From assembly GCF_900636545.1 (NCBI RefSeq), contig NZ_LR134290.1:1240001-1304000 (forward strand): a stretch of 64,000 bases of DNA. The letters are read 5' to 3'. The translations under genes were made by a program, and so were the position numbers. Below, piece by piece: positions 56,639 to 64,000 of this stretch; within the stretch, counting starts at the first letter, position 1; the number at the start of each line of letters is the position of its first letter. Under the pieces are notes generated by a model. It saw only the letters and a program-made list of their open reading frames with translations. It was not told the origin of the DNA and made no database searches. This stretch comes from Pseudomonas mendocina. GTDB taxonomy: Bacteria > Pseudomonadota > Gammaproteobacteria > Pseudomonadales > Pseudomonadaceae.

Positions 56639-57487
56639 ATGATCAAGATTCTGGTAGCGACCGACCTGTCCGAGCGTTCGGCGCATGCGGTGCAGCGTGC
56701 CGTGCAACTGGTCCGTCGCCAGGGTGGCGGCGAGTGGAGTCTGCTGCATGTGATCGATGACGATGCGCCGGCCGCGCACGTGCAGCGTCAGGTGCAACAG
56801 GCAGAGACGCTCCTGCAGGCGCAGGCCGAGCGCCTTGGTGAACAGGCCGGCAGCGTTCCGCGAGTGATAGTCGGCACTGGCGAAGCTGCCGCGGTTATCG
56901 TCGAAAGCGCTCGAGGCATGGGCGCCGATCTGCTGGTGGTGGGGGCGCATCGCAAGTCGGCGCTGCGCGATTTCTTCGTCGGTACCACGCTCGAGCGCGT
57001 CGTGCGCAGCAGCCATCTGCCGGTGCTGCGGGTCAATGGACCGGTCACCCATGAGTACCGTCATGCGCTGTTGGCGATGGATCTGTCGCGCACCTCGCAA
57101 AATGCCCTCAAGCGCGCACGCGAATTGGGACTGGCGAGCCTCGATAACCTGCATGTGGCCAGCGCGGTCGAGCCGGTAGCGGCGGGTGCCGTGATGGAGG
57201 CAGGGATCAGCGCCGAGGTGCTGGAGAACCAGCGCGAACTGCTTCGTCAGCAACTGGTGGAGCGCCTGGATGCACTCGGCGCGACGCTGAACCATGAGCG
57301 CCTGCTGGTGCAGATCGGATCGCCCGAAGGGGTGATCGGCGAGGCCTTGCGTCTCTCCGGGGCCGACCTGCTGGTACTTGGCACCCATGCCCGTGAAGGC
57401 GTCTCGCGCTTCTTCCTGGGCAGCGTGGCCAGCCGCCTGCTGGGCTCGCTAGACTGCGATGCGTTGATCGTGCCGCCGGCTGGCTGA
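56639..57487 (+). CDS. Tandem universal stress protein
   Basis: A 282-residue protein made of two Usp domains (about 1-142 and 143-282): IKILVATDLSERSAHAVQRA and VVGAHRKSALRDFFVGTT in the first; YRHALLAMDLSRTSQNALKRA and VLGTHAREGVSRFFLGSVAS (ATP-binding loop) in the second. Such tandem Usp are induced by oxygen limitation and stress in P. aeruginosa, where the equivalent gene also neighbours olsA/olsB. Divergent from the ATPase gene. Confidence 0.92.
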   Translation: MIKILVATDLSERSAHAVQRAVQLVRRQGGGEWSLLHVIDDDAPAAHVQRQVQQAETLLQAQAERLGEQAGSVPRVIVGTGEAAAVIVESARGMGADLLVVGAHRKSALRDFFVGTTLERVVRSSHLPVLRVNGPVTHEYRHALLAMDLSRTSQNALKRARELGLASLDNLHVASAVEPVAAGAVMEAGISAEVLENQRELLRQQLVERLDALGATLNHERLLVQIGSPEGVIGEALRLSGADLLVLGTHAREGVSRFFLGSVASRLLGSLDCDALIVPPAG

Positions 57488-57500
57488 ACGGCTCCGACCT

Positions 57501-57557
57501 GTAGCCTGGATGAAATCCAGGGAGCCCTTGCAAAGCCCCGGATTGCACCCGGGCTGC
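57501..57557. repeat. Degenerate REP doublet
   Basis: GTAGCCTGGATGAAATCCAGGG and the opposing CCCCGGATTGCACCCGGGCTGC form an imperfect copy of the REP doublet of 1591-1641, between the convergent usp and olsA genes. Confidence 0.75.
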
Positions 57558-57565
57558 GCGGTGAA

Positions 57566-58348
57566 TTAGGCGGCTTCGGCTTCGGTCGGCACCATGGCCG
57601 ACGTTTCCAGTCGTAGGGCGCAGGCGATTGCGGCCTGGCTGTGCCGTGCCAGTTCGTTGCGGCTGCGTGATTCGCTGGGGATCGGCGCGAGCAGGCGGAT
57701 TTCCACCTCGCAGGCGGAACTGGAAAGCAGGCGCAGAAGGTGCGAGAGCATGTCGTCGTCGCCCACGAACGGCGCCACCATGCAGGGTTGGCCATCGCGC
57801 AAGTAACGGATGGCCACAGGTTGCAGCGCCACGCCGCTGTCGATGGCGCTGCTCAGCAGACGACCGTGAAAGGTGCGCAGGGCGAGGCCGTCGGTGGTGG
57901 TACCTTCGGGGAAGATCAGTAGGTGATGACCCTGTTGCAGATGGCGGGTGAGTTGCTGGCCGACCTGGCTGCTGTCACCTGCGCCACGACGGATGAACAG
58001 CGTCCCTCCCTTGTGTGCCAGCCAGCCGGCCAGCGGCCAGGCACGTACTTCGGCTTTGGACAGGAAGGACAGCGGCTGCAGGGCGCCGAGCAGCGGAATG
58101 TCCGTCCACGACACATGGTTGGCGACCCACAGCATCGGTTGCGTCGGCAGTTCGCCTTCGACTCGTACGCGAAATGGCAGGGCGCCGCCCAGGCGTGCCA
58201 GGAACCAGCGCGTCAGGCGCTGGCGCAGCGGCATCAGGTCGTGCCGTACTGCGCGTTCGCACAGGCCGACGATGCCGGCCAGCAGGGTGCCGAAGGCGAT
58301 TACCAGGGCCAGGTGCAGCAGGCGCAGGGCCAGGCGCAGTCGGGTCAT
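57566..58348 (-). CDS. olsA: Lyso-ornithine lipid acyltransferase OlsA (PlsC-type)
   Basis: A 260-residue membrane-bound O-acyltransferase. The HX4D motif is NHVSWTDIPLLGA, and FPEGTTTDG is the second motif; two N-terminal membrane helices precede. Next to the olsB gene it should transfer the second acyl group to form ornithine lipid; 1-acyl-glycerol-3-phosphate acylation is the alternative for PlsC-type enzymes. Confidence 0.88.
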   Translation of the reverse strand: MTRLRLALRLLHLALVIAFGTLLAGIVGLCERAVRHDLMPLRQRLTRWFLARLGGALPFRVRVEGELPTQPMLWVANHVSWTDIPLLGALQPLSFLSKAEVRAWPLAGWLAHKGGTLFIRRGAGDSSQVGQQLTRHLQQGHHLLIFPEGTTTDGLALRTFHGRLLSSAIDSGVALQPVAIRYLRDGQPCMVAPFVGDDDMLSHLLRLLSSSACEVEIRLLAPIPSESRSRNELARHSQAAIACALRLETSAMVPTEAEAA

Positions 58349-58416
58349 GCAGGACTCCAGATGAAAAAAGCCGGCCTCTGTCTACAGGGCCGGCGCAGGG
58401 TATGCAAGTGTTGCTG

Positions 58417-59148
58417 TCAGACTGCCGCCTTGAAGTGGCGGGCGTAGCGCGGGCACAGCTCGTCACGCTTGAGCAGGATGAACACGTCGGCCACCTGGAA
58501 GTCCTTGTCCCAGCACGGCTCGCCACAGATCTTCGCGCCCAGGCGCATGTAGGCCTTGAGCAGCGGCGGCATCTCGGCGATGACGTTGCCCGGCAGGTCC
58601 AGCTGCGGCAGCGGATGTTTGGGCTCGGCGCGCAGGTGTTCGGTGCACAGGTAGCGCTCGCGCAGGCGCTGCATCACGGCATGGGCCTGGATGCCTCCGT
58701 CCTGCATGGAGATGCTGGCGCAGCCCATCAGGTAGCTGTAGCCGCCCTCGTTGAGCACCTCGGCCAGCTCGCCCCAGAGCACGGCGATGGTGGCGCCGTT
58801 GCGGTAGGCGACATCGACGCAGGTGCGGCCGATCTCCAGCACCGGGCCTTCGAGGCCGGCCAGGCCGTGCAGGGCGAATTCCTCTTCGCTGTAGTAGCGA
58901 CCGAGGCCCGCGGCGGCCTGATGGTCGAGCAAGCGGGTGGTAGCCACCAGTTGGCCGCTTTCCAGGTCGCGCACGCCGATATGGCGGCAGTGGATGTCGT
59001 AGTCGTCCATGTCCAGACCCAGTTCGGCGCCGTTGAGCTTGGCGTCGAATTCCGCGCTGAACACGCGGTAGCGCAAGGCCTGAGCTTCACGCAGGGCGGC
59101 GGGGCCTTGCAGGCGTTCGGCCTGCAGACGGCGAGCGTTTTGAGTCAT
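58417..59148 (-). CDS. olsB: L-ornithine N-alpha-acyltransferase OlsB
   Basis: A 243-residue GNAT-fold acyltransferase using acyl-ACP to make lyso-ornithine lipid. [49 protein letters not shown] and [14 protein letters not shown] are the family markers. It precedes olsA by 68 bases on the same strand. Ornithine lipids replace phospholipids under phosphate limitation. Confidence 0.92.
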   Translation of the reverse strand: MTQNARRLQAERLQGPAALREAQALRYRVFSAEFDAKLNGAELGLDMDDYDIHCRHIGVRDLESGQLVATTRLLDHQAAAGLGRYYSEEEFALHGLAGLEGPVLEIGRTCVDVAYRNGATIAVLWGELAEVLNEGGYSYLMGCASISMQDGGIQAHAVMQRLRERYLCTEHLRAEPKHPLPQLDLPGNVIAEMPPLLKAYMRLGAKICGEPCWDKDFQVADVFILLKRDELCPRYARHFKAAV

Positions 59149-59274
59149 GCCAGATCCTCCGTGTGCCGGCTGGATGCTTGCAGCCGGTCGATCTTGTTGG
59201 GCAAGCTCAGGCTAGGTAGCTGCGGTGTCACCACCGTGAAGCTTTTTTGATGCTTATGTGACGGCGGCTCAGGT

Positions 59275-59414
59275 GGACACTTTTAAAAACGTAGGCGAGG
59301 CAGCCAGTGCAAGGCAAAAACAGGCGAAAAAGCGGAGTTTACGAGCTGTAAATGAGCATTTTGAGCCTGTTTTTTACGCAGCAATGGCAACGCAGGTAGT
59401 TTTTAGAGGTGTCC
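59275..59414. repeat. Interspersed 140-bp element, copy C
   Basis: Inverted ends GGACACTTTTAAAAAC (59275-59290) and GTTTTTAGAGGTGTCC (59399-59414). In reverse orientation it matches copy B closely apart from B's insertion and the outermost 6-7 bases. It lies in the 291-base gap between olsB and the next gene, ending 25 bases before that gene's ATG. Short open frames inside are chance. Confidence 0.88.
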
Positions 59415-59439
59415 GACTGCTGCTGCGAGGAGGTTTGTG

Positions 59440-60330
59440 ATGCCCTGGTCGAGCCTGTTTCAGCCGGTCGAGCGTCTGACAGCCGACGCCGGGCTGGAAG
59501 ACTGGTATGCGCGTCTGCTGGCGCGGCTGGGCGGCACGCCACAGCCCTTCGATCTAGCGCTGGTGGGCGGTTTGCAGGCGGCCACGCCGGGCCTGGCATT
59601 CCTGGCCGGCTACCAGGCCGCGTTGCGCATGTTGTGGCCGGCTGCACCGTGGACGGCCGGCGCACTATGCGTGACGGAGAATCGCAGCACCCGATCGGCG
59701 GATATGAATACGCGTATCGAAGGCCTGCAGATCAGTGGCCGCAAGGATTTCGTCACCGCCGCCGAAGGCGCCGACTGGTTGCTGGTGGCGGCACGCGAGG
59801 AGGGCGATGGGCAGCCGCCGCGGCTGGCCCTGGGCGTGGTGCGTCAGGGCGCGCCGGGCGTGCGCATCGAAGCGCTGCCGGCATTGCCACTGATGCCGGA
59901 TATCGGCCATGCCCGTCTGCACCTGGATCAGGCTCAGTGCGAACGTCTGGCTGGCGACGGCTGGGATGACTACGTGAAACCCTTCCGCACCCTGGAGGAT
60001 GTGTACGTGCTCACGGCGGTGAGTGCCTGGCTGTTCGGTATCGGTCGTGAAAGCGGCTGGCCGGGCGCCCTGCTGTTGCGTCTGCAGGCGCTGCTTGCTG
60101 GTTGCGCCGAAGTAGCCCGGCAAGCGCCCAACGCGCCGACCACGCATCTGTTGCTGGCCGGCCTGTTCGCTGAGCAGCAGGCGCTGGCAGGCGATCTGGA
60201 GGCCGCTCTGGCGATCGGCGCGCCGCACTGGGCCGACCTCTGGCAACGTGACAAGGGCTTGTTGCGCATCGCCGAGGCGGCACGGGCCAAGCGCCTGGAG
60301 AAAGCGCGGCGGATTGTCGCCGGCCTTTGA
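59440..60330 (+). CDS. Short acyl-CoA-dehydrogenase-like protein
   Basis: A 296-residue protein with similarity to acyl-CoA dehydrogenases in the middle domain (ALCVTENRST...IEGLQISGRKDFVTAAEGADWLLVAARE) but shorter than the usual ~380 residues and without the catalytic C-terminal base being evident. Probably a degenerate or specialised member of the family conserved in Pseudomonas. The start at 59440 follows GAGGAGG; the mobile-like element C directly precedes it. The function is unknown. Confidence 0.75.
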   Translation: MPWSSLFQPVERLTADAGLEDWYARLLARLGGTPQPFDLALVGGLQAATPGLAFLAGYQAALRMLWPAAPWTAGALCVTENRSTRSADMNTRIEGLQISGRKDFVTAAEGADWLLVAAREEGDGQPPRLALGVVRQGAPGVRIEALPALPLMPDIGHARLHLDQAQCERLAGDGWDDYVKPFRTLEDVYVLTAVSAWLFGIGRESGWPGALLLRLQALLAGCAEVARQAPNAPTTHLLLAGLFAEQQALAGDLEAALAIGAPHWADLWQRDKGLLRIAEAARAKRLEKARRIVAGL

Positions 60331-60396
60331 TCCATATCAGTACCCTTGCAGCGGCGCGCGCATAAGGTTGTTTGGCGAATCATCCAAGAGGTTTCC

Positions 60397-61182
60397 ATGC
60401 GCCGCGAGCCCATCGTGCTGTTCGATAACGGCAGCCACCAATGCCTGATGTTCGATGACCTGGTCAGCGGCGAAGGCGTGCAGTCCAACCAGTTCCTGAT
60501 CACCGACAGCGAGCAGTACCTGCTGCTCGATCCGGGCGGCGACCTGACCTATACGCCGCTGTCGCTGGAGCTGTCCAAGCACATTCCAGTGCAGGACCTG
60601 ACCTACATCTTCGCCTCGCACCAGGATCCGGACATCATCGCCTCGCTGGACAAGTGGCTGCTGCACACCCGTGCGCGGGTGATCTGCTCCAAGCTGTGGG
60701 CGCGCTTTCTACCGCACCTGACGGCCAACTACCTGGTGCTGAGCCGAGGCATCAATACCTTCGATCGCATCATCGCGCTGCCGGACCGGGGCCAAAGCAT
60801 CCCGCTCGGCAAGTGCACGCTCAAGGCCGTGCCGGCGCACTTCCTGCACTCGGTGGGCAACTTCCAGGTGTATGACCCGGTGAGCAAGATCCTCTTCTCC
60901 GGCGACATGGGCGCCTCGATGGTCGACGACGCCTCGCCTGTGCGCGACTTCGTCAACCACGTACCGAACATGGAGGCCTTCCACCGTCGCTACATGGCCG
61001 GAAACAAGGCCTGCCGCCTGTGGGCAGCGATGGTGCGCGAGATGGATGTGGAGATGATCGTGCCGCAGCATGGCCGGCCTTTCGTTGGCCCGGAAATGAT
61101 CAGCGCCTTCCTCTACTGGATCGAGAACCTCGAATGCGGTCTCGATCTGATGGGGCCGGAGGATTATCAGCTGCCCAAATGA
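60397..61182 (+). CDS. ODP/MBL-fold diiron oxygen-binding-type protein
   Basis: A 261-residue metallo-beta-lactamase fold of the oxygen-binding diiron (ODP) type: ASHQDPDIIASLDKW holds the first metal ligands (HxDxD), HFLHSVGNFQVY the next His, FSGDMGAS the bridging Asp and VPQHGRPF the last His. Family members bind O2 or act as flavodiiron-like domains; no flavodoxin domain is present. I chose MRREPIVLFDNGSHQ (60397). A role in oxygen sensing is inference. Confidence 0.85.
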   Translation: MRREPIVLFDNGSHQCLMFDDLVSGEGVQSNQFLITDSEQYLLLDPGGDLTYTPLSLELSKHIPVQDLTYIFASHQDPDIIASLDKWLLHTRARVICSKLWARFLPHLTANYLVLSRGINTFDRIIALPDRGQSIPLGKCTLKAVPAHFLHSVGNFQVYDPVSKILFSGDMGASMVDDASPVRDFVNHVPNMEAFHRRYMAGNKACRLWAAMVREMDVEMIVPQHGRPFVGPEMISAFLYWIENLECGLDLMGPEDYQLPK

Positions 61183-61265
61183 GGGGCTGAGATGGCGGTT
61201 TCGTCGCTTCAAGCCTTCATCATCACCGTGCTAGGGTGCGCCACGATTTCTGATCGAGGCCGCCC

Positions 61266-62384
61266 ATGCCCACTTCCTTGCTTCGTCGACTGAGCCTGGC
61301 GCTCGGTTTCAGCCTGGCTGCCAGCACCGCCCTGGCGGAAAGCTGGCCGCAAGCCGATTGGCAGCGCCAACCCCGTATCGAGAGTGCCGCCCTGGCCGAA
61401 CTCGAACAGTACGCCTTTCCCGAGCGCGATGATGTCGAGCGCACGGGCGTGCGCACCGATGCGCTGGTGGTGATACGCGACGGGCAGATCGTCTACGAGC
61501 GCTACGCAGAACCTACCACGGCGCAAACGCCGCACCTGACCTGGTCGATGGCCAAGAGCCTGCTCGCTACCACTCTCGGTGTGGCCTACGGCGAAGGACG
61601 CTTCAAGCTCGATGCACCGGCCGCGCAGTATTACCCGGCGATGGCCGAGCATCCGCAGATCAAGATCGGCCATCTGCTCAACTGGGCCTCGGGTCTGGCC
61701 TGGGAAGAGGACTACGAGTACGCGCCGCTGAAATCCTCGGTGGTGGCCATGCTCTATACTCGCGGTCGCTCCGACATGGCCGCATTCACTGCCGCGCATG
61801 AGGCCGATGCCGCACCCGGTATGCGCTTTCGTTACTCCAGTGGCGACAGCAATGTGCTGGCGGCCGCGTTGCGCGGTATGGTCGGTGAGCAGGCCTACGC
61901 CGACTATCCCTGGACGGCTCTGTTCGAACCGCTGGGAATTACCAGCGCGACCTGGGAGCGCGATGCCAGCGGCACCTTCGTCGCCTCGTCCTATGCCTAT
62001 CTGAACGCGCGCGATCTGGCCCGCGTCGGCCTGCTGATGCAGCGCGGTGGACGTTGGGGCGATCGGCAATTGCTGCCGTCGGCCTGGGTCGATTTCGTCT
62101 CCACGCCCTTCGCCGGTTATCAGCCACAGGGCTTCGCGCCAGGCGACGCGGTGCCGGGAGGGCACTGGTGGCTCAACGCCGAGTTGCCGGGCAGCACGCG
62201 GCCCTGGCCGGATGCACCGGTCGACACCATCGCCGCGCTGGGACATTGGGGGCAGGGCCTGTACGTGATGCCGCAGGAGAAGCTGGTGGTGGTGCGCTAC
62301 GCCGATGACCGCGACCGCAGCTTCCAGCACAACGAATTGCTCAAGCGAGTGCAGGCGGCCTTCGCCGTGGAGGTGCAGCCATGA
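61266..62384 (+). CDS. Class C beta-lactamase-like serine hydrolase
   Basis: A 372-residue exported protein: signal peptide (MPTSLLRRLSLALGFSLAASTALA), SxxK catalytic motif SMAKS (TWSMAKSLLATTLG), YSSGDSNVL and a C-terminal GHWGQG (KTG-like). Typical of penicillin-binding-protein/esterase-type hydrolases rather than a resistance enzyme. The ATGA overlap couples it to the small protein downstream. Confidence 0.9.
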   Translation: MPTSLLRRLSLALGFSLAASTALAESWPQADWQRQPRIESAALAELEQYAFPERDDVERTGVRTDALVVIRDGQIVYERYAEPTTAQTPHLTWSMAKSLLATTLGVAYGEGRFKLDAPAAQYYPAMAEHPQIKIGHLLNWASGLAWEEDYEYAPLKSSVVAMLYTRGRSDMAAFTAAHEADAAPGMRFRYSSGDSNVLAAALRGMVGEQAYADYPWTALFEPLGITSATWERDASGTFVASSYAYLNARDLARVGLLMQRGGRWGDRQLLPSAWVDFVSTPFAGYQPQGFAPGDAVPGGHWWLNAELPGSTRPWPDAPVDTIAALGHWGQGLYVMPQEKLVVVRYADDRDRSFQHNELLKRVQAAFAVEVQP

Positions 62385-62701
62385 TCCGTCGTCACCCGAT
62401 TCTCAGTGTGCTGGCGCTGCTGCTGGTCCTGCTGCTGGCCTGGGCCTGGCCGAACCGCGCGCATCTGGCGGCGTTCCCCGACATCATTGGCGCCTACACG
62501 GCCAAGGAATATTGCTCCTGCCGTTACGTCAGCGGTAATCCGGCGGCCTATTGCGAAGGCTATGTCGCGCAGTACGTGCCGATCAGCAGTCTGCTCGATG
62601 ATCAGGATGCCAAGCGTGTCACCGCCAGTGGACTGGGCCGCACCCACAGCGCGGCCTGGCTGGGCGAGCGGCAGGGTTGCCAGTTGCTGCCGGGCAAGTA
62701 G
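62381..62701 (+). CDS. Small membrane-anchored Cys-containing protein
   Basis: A 106-residue protein with one N-terminal membrane helix (ILSVLALLLVLLLAWAW) and a periplasmic tail carrying YCSCRYVSGNPAAYCEGY and a further Cys (GERQGCQLLPGK). Overlaps the serine hydrolase stop (ATGA). The Cys pattern suggests disulfides or metal. Conserved partner of the serine hydrolase in Pseudomonas, function unknown; such genes are sometimes labelled amidase without support. Confidence 0.8.
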   Translation: MIRRHPILSVLALLLVLLLAWAWPNRAHLAAFPDIIGAYTAKEYCSCRYVSGNPAAYCEGYVAQYVPISSLLDDQDAKRVTASGLGRTHSAAWLGERQGCQLLPGK

Positions 62702-62707
62702 AGCCGG

Positions 62708-62731
62708 CCCTCTCCCATAAATGGGAGAGGG
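62708..62731. repeat. CCCTCTCCCAT hairpin repeat
   Basis: CCCTCTCCCAT (62708-62718) and ATGGGAGAGGG (62721-62731), an 11-bp perfect stem, the same element as at 36566-36591, directly after the stop codon of the previous gene. Could act as terminator-like structure. Confidence 0.75.
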
Positions 62732-62809
62732 GAGCCAAGCGCATCTTGCTTTGCAACGCCGCGCATGGCGACTATCGTTGCCGCCTGGTCATGTCGTTTT
62801 CGAGTTCTC

Positions 62810-63382
62810 ATGCGCCGTTCGCTTCTCGCCCTGTTGCTTGCTGCCGCCTTGCCCGTTCACGCCGATTGGTATCTGGACAACGAGTCTTCGCGGCTGTCAT
62901 TCATTTCCACCCACTCCGGCAGCCAGTCGGAGGTGCATCGTTTCCTCACTCTGCATGGGCAGATCGCGCCCGATGGGCGTGCACGGCTGCGCGTGGATCT
63001 GGACTCGCTGAGCACCGGTATTGCACTGCGCGACGAACGTCTGCGTGCCATGTTGTTCGACACCTCGCGTCTGCCCGAGGCGCGCATCAGCGCCCGGATC
63101 GATCTGCCGCAACTCACCGACCTGGCGCCCGGCGCGCAGCTGGAGTTGCGCTTGCCGCTGCAACTGACCCTCAACGAGCGCACGCGCCAGCTGGACAGCG
63201 AGCTGCTGGTCACGCGCCTGGATGATCGGCGTTTTCAGGTGGTGACCCTGGCGCCACTGGTGTTGCACGCCGAAGACTTCGCCCTGGCCAGTGGTATCGA
63301 GGCGCTGCGCAAGGTCGCCGATCTGCCGGCCATTAGCCTTTCGGTGCCGGTGGGCGCCGTGCTGATCTTCACGGCGCGTTGA
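62810..63382 (+). CDS. YceI-family exported protein
   Basis: A 190-residue protein with a signal peptide (MRRSLLALLLAAALPVHA) and a lipocalin-like YceI body: WYLDNESSRLSFISTHSGSQSEVHRF, LDSLSTGIALRDERLRAMLFDT. YceI-like proteins bind isoprenoid or amphiphilic ligands in the periplasm. The start at 62810 gives a clean signal peptide. The following gene starts 2 bases after its stop, so they are co-transcribed. Confidence 0.9.
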   Translation: MRRSLLALLLAAALPVHADWYLDNESSRLSFISTHSGSQSEVHRFLTLHGQIAPDGRARLRVDLDSLSTGIALRDERLRAMLFDTSRLPEARISARIDLPQLTDLAPGAQLELRLPLQLTLNERTRQLDSELLVTRLDDRRFQVVTLAPLVLHAEDFALASGIEALRKVADLPAISLSVPVGAVLIFTAR

Positions 63383-63383
63383 G

Positions 63384-64000
63384 CGTGCACAAACGCGGCC
63401 GCATCTTTCCCTGGCGCGGGGGCAATCGCTTCGAGTTGCTGCTGGACGGGCCGGCGTTCTTCCCACGCATGCTGGCGGCCATCGACGGCGCTCGCCAACA
63501 GGTGGAGATCGAGCTTTACCTGATCGAGGATGGCCGCTGCAGCGAACGCCTGGTCGATACGCTGTGTCGGGCGGCCGAGCGCGGCGTAGCGGTGCGTGGT
63601 CTGTTCGATGCCTATGGTGCGGCGGGCCTGGGTGCTGCGCTGCGTGAGCGCATGCAGGCCGCGGGCGTGCAGCTGCGCTGGTACAACCCTGTGCGCTGGC
63701 GGCGTGGTATCCGCAACTTTCACCGCGATCACCGCAAGCTGCTGCTGGTGGATCAGCGCCTGGCCTACGTCGGCGGTACCGGCTCCACCGATGAGTTCTG
63801 GTTGCCGGATGAAGCCAGCAGCCCCTGGCATGAAGCCATGGTCGAAATCGAAGGGCCATTGGTGGGCGACTGGCAGCAGTTGTTCGAGCACCTCTGGCGC
63901 GCGCGTTTTTCCTGGCGCCCGCGTCATCAGCCACTTCCCCTGAGCCTGCCCGAGTGCCCGCCGGTTGGCGTTGGTCTTGGGCGTGTGGCCTACGCCGATG
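63384..64000 (+). CDS. Phospholipase D / cardiolipin-synthase-like protein (3' end outside window)
   Basis: The frame opens with GTG at 63384, 2 bases after the YceI gene, and runs to the window edge, 205 codons visible. It contains one complete HKD motif, HRDHRKLLLVDQRLAYVGG, and DGPAFFPRMLAAIDGARQQVEIELY at the N terminus, the cardiolipin synthase (ClsB-type) pattern. A second HKD would lie outside the window. It probably makes cardiolipin or transfers phosphatidyl groups in the inner membrane. Confidence 0.85.

Noticed and set aside
59258..59440. 60-codon open frame across element copy C
   Set aside because: It lies inside the non-coding interspersed element and has no ribosome-binding site or family resemblance.

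Overview
The window is a stretch of high-GC gammaproteobacterial chromosome, almost certainly from the genus Pseudomonas. The P. mendocina/oleovorans/pseudoalcaligenes side of the genus is my best guess, by inference only. Reasons: the hemA-prfA-prmC-moeB-murI-pagL run followed by a photolyase/MerR/hemH neighbourhood, a catabolic arcDABC operon, a trifunctional putA, adjacent olsB-olsA-usp genes, an orphan ccoN, and GTAGCCCGGATGCAATCC-type REP repeats. I see no prophage, integrase, transposase, CRISPR array, tRNA or rRNA. Most of it is core or conserved accessory chromosome.

Layout: 1-4.7 kb, housekeeping genes (heme, translation termination, cofactor, peptidoglycan precursor) and the lipid A deacylase PagL. 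4.7-9.2 kb, a LysR regulator, an HPP-CBS membrane protein, an orphan cbb3 oxidase subunit CcoN with a small membrane partner, and a YkgJ-type protein. 9.3-19.1 kb, an 11-gene minus-strand block: a tightly overlapping operon (YbgA-like DUF523/DUF1722, MerR/LitR-like regulator, photolyase, NTF2-like, SDR, amine-oxidase-like flavoprotein, DUF1365, CFA-synthase-like methyltransferase, DUF2878), and upstream of it a renalase plus a small Trp-rich protein. Three exact TGTACA-like N12 TGTACA sites lie in front of the two units. This is the most interesting system here, a predicted light/singlet-oxygen regulon coupling DNA photorepair to membrane-lipid modification. 19.1-28.6 kb, an epimerase-like protein, hemH, an MFS transporter, a lipoprotein, a periplasmic binding protein, YjdM, a PuuD-like hydrolase, an LEA lipoprotein, an EamA transporter and a Tsx-like porin. 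29-32.5 kb, a small TetR regulon (SDR, thioesterase, MFS) with shared ATTATGG operators. 32.5-45 kb, lpd, an unknown protein, the arginine deiminase operon with an ANR-type box, and putA with GTTGCA-type operators. 45-53 kb, small exported proteins, a LysR, an argO/ACT pair divergent from a frameshifted argP, an epimerase, a coiled-coil membrane protein, and an ArsR/old-yellow-enzyme pair. 53-64 kb, acpH, a P-type ATPase, a universal stress protein, olsA/olsB, an acyl-CoA-dehydrogenase-like protein, an ODP/MBL protein, a serine hydrolase, YceI and a truncated phospholipase-D gene at the edge.

Functional threads: arginine/proline catabolism (arc, putA, argO/argP, PuuD-like), membrane-lipid remodelling (PagL, Cfa-like cluster, OlsA/OlsB, PLD), low-oxygen energy metabolism (orphan CcoN, arc with ANR box, USP, ODP) and light/oxidative protection. 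Three copies of a 140-196 bp non-coding element with self-complementary ends (19.1, 21.4 and 59.3 kb) are the only mobile-like sequences. All functional names come from reading motifs and neighbourhoods; no database search was run.
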